Assembly (NCBI RefSeq): GCF_901933205.1
Contig: NC_044591.1
Coordinates: 2,143,501 to 2,207,500, forward strand
Direction of reading: 5' to 3'
From: Camarhynchus parvulus
Taxonomy: Eukaryota > Chordata > Aves > Passeriformes > Thraupidae
DNA length: 64,000 bases
Part shown: positions 37,101 through 46,100 of the stretch, piece after piece
Numbering within the stretch: the stretch's first letter is position 1
How the letters are laid out: every line of letters begins with the position of its first letter
Notes under the pieces: generated by a model
What the model saw: the letters and a program-made list of their open reading frames with translations, nothing else
Databases searched by the model: none
Told to the model about the DNA's origin: nothing
Made by a program: the position numbers and the translations under genes

Positions 37101-40100
37101 CAACCTGTGTGCCCTTAGGGAAAACAGATTAAGGCAAATTAGCCTTGTAGGGGTTTTTGATGCAATTACAAGATTGACTGGGCGGTAATGGCATTAATGT
37201 CACCCACCCAAACCTCTGCAGAGCCTTTCCCTGGCTAACACACAGGATATTTTGATTCTGAAATCAGTGGCTCCACCGACACCATGGGACATCCTCGATG
37301 AATTAAAACTTGGCAGGCAGACACGGCGCGGCCGGAGATCCGAGCGGGGCTGCTCCTGCTGCAGCCAACAAATGTGGTTCGTGCCTCTGGGCTGTTTAAC
37401 ATTTTTATCAATGACCCAGGAGAAAGCCCAAAGTGTTCCCAATAAAGTCAGCTGTTGACATGGAAGCTGTGGAGTGGTAAATACTGAGAATGATGGGTTC
37501 CTGATACAGCAATCCCTGGGGAACTGGGCACAGGCAAGGAATGTGTATTCCAGTAAAAACGTGTCAAATCACACCTACAGGGACAAGGATGCAGTCCCAG
37601 TTCCCCCACTCCCACAAGAAAGGACAAGGATCTTCCAAAAGCACCCAGAGAAATGCCACTGCCAAAATGGTTAAACAAAGGGGGGATGCAGGCAGAGGGA
37701 ATCTCAGCATCCCCTCTGGCATGCAGCTGATTGCCATGAGCAGCCTGTATGTGGGGAACTGGATCTGCCAAGGGGAAGGTTAAAGCAGTGCCAAGGCCTG
37801 GGGAGAGCCAAAAAAGTTGGCTGAAAACCTTACCAGAGGAGCAGGGGCCAAAGATTACCCTCAATCAGGCACAGAGAGCACAGAGATGTGGCGATGGATG
37901 GAGCTCTCTGAGGTGGGAGTGCCAGGCCCAGCAGCGTAAGAAAGCAGGGACAGCCTCTGGAAGCATTTAATGGGTAGTTCTCTGTCTCTGGAAACATTTC
38001 CAGAACAATTGGCTGTATCTGCTCCAGTTCAACCAGGAATGCTTCCTGGAAGAACTCGATTACCCCACAAGCCTTACAATTTATTGGCTGGGTCCAGCAC
38101 TATCAGAGGAGGCCCAGACCCAAAATAGGCCCAGAGCCATAAATAGCCTTTATCAGGAAAACATCACGTCCTCATGGGCTGCGGCTGCGAGACAGCTCGG
38201 ACAGGCCCTGCTCCAGCACATCAGGAAGCTGCTCTCAGCCCTCAGCACACACTTGGCCCCCTCCAAATCCCAAGTACAATTTGGCTGCTTCCCACCCTCT
38301 GTGCTGGAGGGATGGCTCGGGGTCCTTGTCACACGTGCTTGTCACACCTGAGCCCACGTCACCCACACATGGTGGGGTGGTGGCAGATCTGCTGCCCTGG
38401 ACATCAAAATCGTGGCAGAGAAGGGGACCCTGCTGAGTCCTGGGGCTCCCCTCAGGGGAGGGCCAGCTCCACCTTAAACTGCAAAATCAGAGAATCCCAG
38501 AATAGTTTCGGTTGAAGGGACCTTAAAGCTCATCCAGTCCCACCCCCTGCCATGGGCAGGGACACCTTCCATAGCCCAGGCTGCTCCAGCCCCATCCAGC
38601 CTGGCCTTGGGCACTGCCAGGGATCCAGGGGCAGCCACAGCTGCTCTGGGCACCCTGTGCCAGGGCCTCACCAGCCTCACAGCCAGGAATGCCTTCCAAA
38701 TATCCCATCTGTTCCTGCCCTCTGTCCATTTGAAGCCATTCCCCTTTGTCCTGTCCCCCCATCCCTTGTCCTCAGTCCCTCTCCAGCTCTCCTGGAGCCC
38801 CTTTAGGCACTGCAAGGGGCTTGGAGCTCTCCCTGGAGTCTTCTCCAAGTGAACATCCCCATCTCTGCAGCCCTGGCTGCAGAGCAGAGGGGCTCTAGTC
38901 CTCATAACATCTCTGTGGCCTCCTCTGGACTCACTCCAGCAGCTCCACATCCTGCTAATGCTGGGGACCCCACAGCTGGAGGCAGCATTGCCAGGAGGGT
39001 CTCACAAAAGCAGAGTAGAGGGGCAGAGAACAGAGAAGAGAGCCAAGGAGAAGACAGCTGCCAGCCTGCTTCTGACTCGGTTTCTACTCTTCCCATCAGC
39101 TCAGCAGCTCCTCTCTTTCTCAGAAAGGCCTGTGACCCCGAGGGATGACACCAGAGGTCTCCGACGGCCAGAGAGTGTCACCACCAGCTTCTGCAGGGCA
39201 AAACCATCTCTTGTCACCCCAGCAAGACCAGGACTCCCGGTGCTCAGTGCTGTAGAAGCACAACAAAGAGAAGGCAGGGACCAGAGATGCCCTGCTGTGA
39301 TGGAGAGGAGCTGCAGAGGGGAAGAAGGGCTGGGAGCAGCAGCCATCAGCAGCTGTCCCTGGGCAGCACAGCCGTGCAGGCAGTGCCCATCCTCTGTCCC
39401 TGAGCAGCACAGCCGTGCAGGCAGTGCCCATCCTCTGTCCCTGAGCAGCAGAGCCGTGCAGGCAGTGCCCATCCTCTGTCCCTGGGCAGCACAGCCGTGC
39501 AGGCAGTGCCCATCCTCTGTCCCTGAGCAGCACAGCCGTGCAGGCAGTGCCCATCCTCTGTCCCTGAGCAGCAGAGCCGTGCAGGCAGTGCCCATCCTCT
39601 GTCCCTGAGCAGCAGAGCCGTGCAGGCAGTGCCCATCCTCTGTCCCTGGGCAGCACAGCCGTGCAGGCAGTGCCCATCCTCTGTCCAGCCAGCCCAAGGG
39701 CACACAATGGCTCTGCCCCCGCCGTGCCTGAGCGGAGCCAATGGGCACGGGAGGCAGAGGGAGAAACGCTCGATGTGCTGCATGGGAGGGAGGGGAGAGG
39801 AGGGGAGGGGAGGAGGAGGTGCAGACAAAGAACAGGGAGATGGAGAGAGAAAAGCAGGCAGGGAGCAGGAGGTGAAGCGGGAGGACGGGGCTGGGGTGTG
39901 TGCAGCCCCTCGCAGCAAGGAGCAGCAGCAAGCCAGCCCAGGCAAATGAAAATCTCTTAACCACACTGAATTGTTAACTGCCCCTAAATCCTTTTGTGCT
40001 GGGGCTGTGAGCTTAGAAGAGCTTAAGCTGTTAGATGCATGAACTTCCTCCATAAATATCCCTTGTGCACACTGCCGCGAGCAGGCTGCCGTGCTATTAG

Positions 40101-43100
40101 CCAGATGAAAAACCCAGCAGAGAAAATGAGCAACTCCTTCCAGCTGCACACAGGGGTTGTCCATTCCTTGGGATGCCCTTCTCCACCTGGGCCCTTTGGT
40201 GGAGCAGGACCGTGGCCCCCCATGCTCCCTGCCACGTCCTGTTTGGGCGCCTGAGTGTGTGAGAGAACTTCACCCCCAAAGCCAGCTCAGATTTGCTATT
40301 GTTTTGCTTCTGGAAAGGGGCCCAGATTCCCTCCCACCCCTGGAAACACGAGCAAACCTGCCAGCCACATGTAGGAGTGAGTCCCCCAAGCCAGGCGGCT
40401 CCACCGCTGCCTCCGCAGGGAGCGGGGCGGGGACCCGGCGGGAGGAGGGCGGGGATGCAGGGTCACATCCCGCAGGGACACGTCCCACAAGGACACATCC
40501 CAAAAGGACACATCCTGCAGCTCCTTCCCAAGCAGAGCTGGGGGAGCAGCCCCTTCCCAGCCCTTTGTGCAGCTCACTGGGAGGGCTGGGACAGGACGGG
40601 GATTCCATGGCTGTCCTGCCAGCTCTGTGTCTGGCTCTCCTCCCAGTCCCCACTCCTCTTTTGGGGGCTGCCAGGGAAAAATGGAGGGGCACAATCCTGG
40701 GGTGCCATCTAGCCCTGATTGCCCCGCACATGAGAAAGGGAGGGGAAAGAAGGAATGGGGAAGGCAAAGGCAAAGACTGAAGGGAAAGGGAAAGGAAAGA
40801 AGAGGGGGAGAAAGGAATAGGAAAGGGAAGGGGAAGGGGAAGGGGAAGGGGAAGGGAAGGGGAAGGGGAAGGGGAAGGGGAAGGGGAAGGGGAAGGGGAG
40901 GCAGCCCCGAGCCAGCTGCCCCATGGAGACGATGGACTGGCGGCCACCGCGTGATTAATGAGGGCGGGGAGCGCGGGGCCGGTGCTCGCCAGCACCGGCT
41001 GCAGGAACAGCTGCCGAGGTACCGGACCTCCCAAAATCCTGCTGCTGCTGCCGCTGCTGCTGCTGCTGCTGCTGCCCAGACAAAGAGGGGACCGGCCTCT
41101 CCCTCCTTCCCGCTCCCCCGCCTCGGCCCCCGCTCCTGCCTGCTCTGCTGCCCCAGCCCTGCGGGCACAGGGCTCTGCAGGAGCGGCCCCGGGAGCCCCT
41201 CCCGGGCCATGCGAGGGGACTGCCCCTCGGCTGGGGGAGCAGTGGCACCGGGGAGCTCCCCGAGAAACCCCGGCTGCATCAGAGCAAAGCACTATGCAGG
41301 CTGGGTCTGCTCTGGGAACAAACAGGCTGAGATGGAAAAGCTGCCATGAATCACTGGGGCTCTCTGGTGTTGCTACGGATGCTTCACTTGGGAGTTGTAA
41401 AAGCCCCGTCTGCCCTTCGAGGCAGGCATTAGCCAGGCTCAGTTTCCAGCAGTGCTTCCTTGCTGTCCCCATCCCCTCCCTGCTAAGGCTGTAAGACACT
41501 TGATCTGCCCGAGCTCGGTGGGAAGAGGCGTTCAGTGGCTAAGCATGGAGTAGCTGAAATAATGGATATTAAATGATCCCCACAGCACACCAGGACTTGA
41601 ATTTTGGTGCATGAGCAGCCCAGCCACTAGCAGCAGACATGGAGCCCTCTCCAAGGGGACCATACAGCCTGCAGTCCCTACTGAGCACAATCAGATGGTC
41701 CATTCCCCTCTCCAGTGTGTCTGTCTGCCACTACCAGCACCTTCCCCATGCTTTGGTTCTACCTGGCCAACCCTACACAGCCAGAAGAGAGGAGACACGG
41801 CTCCTCCCTTGGCTCTGCAGTGGCCACCAACATGTCTGTAATGGATCTCAGAAGCCCTGGCTCTGCCTGGAGTGTGCCAATGCTATCGGAACCACACAGG
41901 GATTTGGAGGTTCAGCCAGGACAGGGGAAAAAGATCCTGTTTGCCAAACTCTGTGGTTTGCTCCGCGCATGCACAGCTGCAGGTGCCCATCACACAGCTC
42001 TGGAGTCCCCACCTCCCTCCCAGCAACCCCAGGAGCTCCCTTCTCAACCTTCCCGAGCCCATGTATGACTGGACAGGGGCACAGACCTCAGCTCAGGGAG
42101 GGGGGGGCTGAGCCTCTTGCTGGCCTGAGACCAGGCTGGCTCCATGGTGCTCAGCTGAGCTCAGCAGGCACTCAGAGTGTGCTCTGAACATCTATGGGGG
42201 AGCAGAACATCTACAGAGCAGAACATTTATAGGGCAGGAAACCTCTGGCTGTTGAGGAGCACAGGGGCCAGGTAGCTCTGAACAGGCCATGACCATGTTC
42301 CTGCCCTGGGTCATTTGCACCTCACCAGAAAAACACTGTAGACAACTTGCTCTCTCCCACTGCACCCTTTTGGGACCCTGCATTCCCACTCCCCTCATCC
42401 AAGAAGAGATTTAGCCCATGCCAAAGCACACAGCAAAACCAACAGCATAACAGCCCCAGTATTTTGGGAGGCAACTGCAGATTGGTAACATGCACCACAT
42501 GTGTGTGCCTCCAAAACCTGGAGAGCATGGATGGCACCAGCAACAGGCGCCAGCCCTGAACGCAGCGGCTCTGGGGGCCTGGAGGTCATGGACAACCTCT
42601 GCAATGGACGGATGAGCCTGGGGCAGGAAGTGAGGAGCTGGGGAAGAGTCAGCCTCTACACATGCCCCTCTGCCACCCCTGCCCAAGGAGCTCCCTCCCA
42701 GACGGTTCATGCAGATCCCAGATGCAAATCCCAAGTGCCCCCAGCAGAGGAGAGCCCGTGGTTACCTCTGCAGACGGTCCCGTTCTCCACGGACTCATAG
42801 CCAGCCCGGCACATGCAGCGGCCAATGGGCACCAGCCACTCGCCGTCACCGTTGCAGTACAGCTTGATGGGCACGTCCACCTCCTCAGCATTGGCAATGC
42901 ACGTGCCCCTGGCTGCCACCAGCGAGGTGCTCTCTGCTCCCGACAGGGTTTCCTGGAAGACGGCCCCGTTCTGGATCACACGGGGACATTTGCGGTAGAA
43001 GACACGGACGGCAATCAGGGACATGCAGCCCCCATAGTCCTGGAAGGCCAGGTAGAAACCGTTCTTGGAGACGGGCCCAAAACTGCGCACCTCAGTGTTG

Positions 43101-46100
43101 ATCTTCATCACCCGTCCACCTAAGTCCACCTGTGAGAAGCTCTCATCAGCAGCAATCGTGTCCACCTTCATCCAAGGATTCTCCATCCAGTTAGGAAAAG
43201 TCTTGGTGGCCGAGTCCAAGTCTGACTCAAAATAGTACAGGTTAAAAGTCTCCTTACAGGAGCCTGGGACATTGGGGATGCTGCTGCAGTCCCGGACAGA
43301 GAATTTCATCTCCACGTGGATGCGGTGTGCTCCTCGCCTGCGGATGTACTTGGTGCGGAGCCAGTTGTTCTGGCTGGACTCAAAGACGTTGCACACCTGG
43401 TATGTGCGGATGGTGTTCATGTTCTCATCGTACCCACTCACCTCTTCCCACTGCGGGCAGGACACACACAGTCAGGGGCTGCTCTGAAGGGGTGCTCCCC
43501 ACCCTGCTCACCTCTTCGCATCCCCACGATGGGCCACGTAGGCTCTGCCAGCCCCAGCTGCCCTCTCTGTGCCCACCCCATCCCACAGGCTGTCCCAGAG
43601 TGCCCAGCATCTCCTCCCAGCACCCCCCTGCAGGTGCCCTGTGCCTGCCTGGGCAGGGTTTGACCCACACCGTGCCCCAGGCAGGCTCCACACTGTGCAG
43701 ACAAAGGGGCCCCTCAGGCCACCTTGCTGCCACTAGCACCATGCTCCACGCCTGCATTCAGGGTCAAGCCTCTCTGCTGCTGGAGGGACAGCAAGGCCAC
43801 TGCTCTGCAGAAATGGTTTTAATAGGGACTGTGCCCATGGCTGCACTGCACTGCTGTGCCTCTGGCAAAGGAACACAGTGCCTTTAGCACAGAGATTGCC
43901 ACCAGTGCTGGTTACAGACATAGCAACAGGACCTGCTTCCTCATAAGCTATGAAACCTCCTGCCTGGCTGCAGCCAGGGCCTCTTCCCAGGGGCAGGAGG
44001 GACCATGGCCAATCCGGCTGCATTCCCAAAAAGGGAGGTGCTGGGTAAGCCCCACTGGAGCCCTCATCCCTGCCCCTTTGACAGTCAAATGCTTTGGAGC
44101 TCCTCCAGCAGGTGTGCTCAGGTCCCAACCCCAGCTGTCCTGAACTGGATCTCTGGGATGCAGACATGCCTATGAGCTGTGCCATGACAGCAACATCCTT
44201 CTCAGCAAGACAGCTCAGAGCTGACAGATTCCCCATGGGAAGCTCTGCCCAGCTCTCCCCAGCTGACTGAGTCTGCCAGCTCTGGAGGAAGCTCCGTAGA
44301 GTTACAGAGAACATCCTGAGCTGGAAAGGACCCACAAGGATCATCAAGTCAACCTCATGGCCCTGTACAGTCACCCCAACAATCTCACCCTGCGCTTGAG
44401 AGTGGTGTCCAAACACTCCTGGAGCTCTGGCAGCCTTGGGGCTGTGCCCATTCCCTGGGGAGCCTGGGCAGTGCCCAGCATTCTCTGGGGGAAGAACCTT
44501 TTCCTAACATCCAGTCTAAACCCCCTTGACAGAGCTCCAGCTGTCCCCTTGGGTCCCCACAGAGCTCAGGGCTGCTGTGACATCATCTGGCCTTCTCCAG
44601 CTCTCTGCCCTTTCCCCAGGCTGTTTTTTCCCAAATCCTCCAGTGCTTGTTGTCTCCATTCTGTGTAGGATGGGGACATTTCAGAGAGGGGGATGCAGGG
44701 CATGAGCTGCAGCCTATAACTGGCCACTGCTCCTCTGTGGGGAGCACCAGCAGGGAAGGGTCTTTGTGGGAGGAGAACCCTCAGCTCACAGAGCATCTCC
44801 TCCTGCCCAGCCCCTGCCAGAGTGCAGAGCATCTCCCTGCAGTCCCATCCCCACCCAGGGCACCTGTGTGATGCTGGCAACAGGGACCAGAACCCTGCTG
44901 GCGTGTGACACAGTCCCAGCCAGCTGGAACTGCTCCTTCTGAATTTGTTCAGAAAACTCAACTGGAAGCCGAGCTGTTTCCCATGGATGTTACACCCCAA
45001 GCAAAACCCTTCCCTGGATGCAGGATCACAACACCCAGGGCAGGGCAGCAGCACAGCCCAGATCCAGCACCAGTGCCAGGACTAAATCCAGGGAAAATCC
45101 TGCAGGAGCAGAGCATCCCCAGCCTCTCAGGTTGTAAATGGCCTCACAAGGGCACCCAGGACTGGGGAAAGAGGCTCAGGAGATGGGAGACAGATTGCTC
45201 CTAGCACATCAAGGCTCACAGCCCAACAGAAGGCTGTCAGGGAAGATCCCCAACAGCTCCAACCACTTCATATTGGCAGTAGCTGTAAATCTGCTGCCAG
45301 GGCTGGGGGACAAGAAGAGCATCCTTGCAAAACACAGCCGGAGCATTTGCTTTGTTTTCCAGAAATAAATTTGGTGTGTTAGTGGAAAATTGTAGGATCT
45401 CCCTGCTTTTCAGGGCACTGGTTGGGAGGGGAGTGAGGGAATCAAGGCATGTGGAAGCAATTCCTTCCCCTTGCCCTGCCTCTGATGCGGCTCTCCCTCA
45501 CCTGGACCACGCCAGACACCCACCTTGGCAGCTACGAAGACCAAGGGACCCCCCCACCCACATCTGCCCAGCCCCCAGGGAGAGTAAGGACACGAGCCCA
45601 GAGAGCTCAGCCTTGGTCAGGCAGGAGCAGCACATGGTGGAATGAGGGTCTCCGGGGCTTGGGATGAACAGCAGATGGAGGCAGGGCTTGGGGACCTATA
45701 TGAATGGCACAAGAGTTTCAGAGCCAGACATAAAGCAACTGTTTGGGCTTTGGGGTCTGTAATAATCCCCAAAAAGAAGCACACAGCAGCTTCTGTCTTC
45801 CAGGTGATGCTGGCTGCATCCAACCTGGCCAGCCACCTCTGAGTGGGATGCACTGCCTTGTCCTGCTTGTGGACATGAGGCCATGAAGGCACCGCAGAAT
45901 TGTCACCCAGGATGAACACAGAGCAGGACACGATGTGCCCATATATCCCCTCAGGGCCCTGCTCAAAGGTGGAGACAGGAGGCAATCCCACCAACCACTG
46001 GGACTGCATGGCACTGTCCAGATGGGCATCTCCACCCTGATGGGGGCCTGGGAGCATCCTGGGGGCCAGGCTCGGGATCCCCAGCATCCTCCCACATCCC

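Larger units (their letters stand above)
2058..42765 (-). other. EPHB2: EPHB2 intron 3 (about 40.7 kb)
   Basis: The intron runs from donor GTAACC (42765-42760) to the AG acceptor at 2059-2058 and makes up nearly two thirds of the window. It contains all repeats and enhancer-like blocks listed between these positions. I found no additional Eph-like coding segment in it on the minus strand. Confidence 0.9.

Noticed and set aside
39101..40164. Overlapping minus-strand frames of 195-287 codons
   Set aside because: Created by the 41-bp minisatellite and CR1 flank; no conserved domain, and overlapping frames encode the same unit shifted.
41040..41076. Coding CTG/CAG triplet repeat
   Set aside because: Short, interrupted by CCG, inside an intron, and not part of any supported reading frame.
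40270..41499. Long frames in both directions over the GC-rich block, up to 409 codons
   Set aside because: GC-rich DNA and the GGGGAA tract have few stop codons. The products are low-complexity Pro/Leu/Ser or Gly/Lys text, with no splice context or domain.
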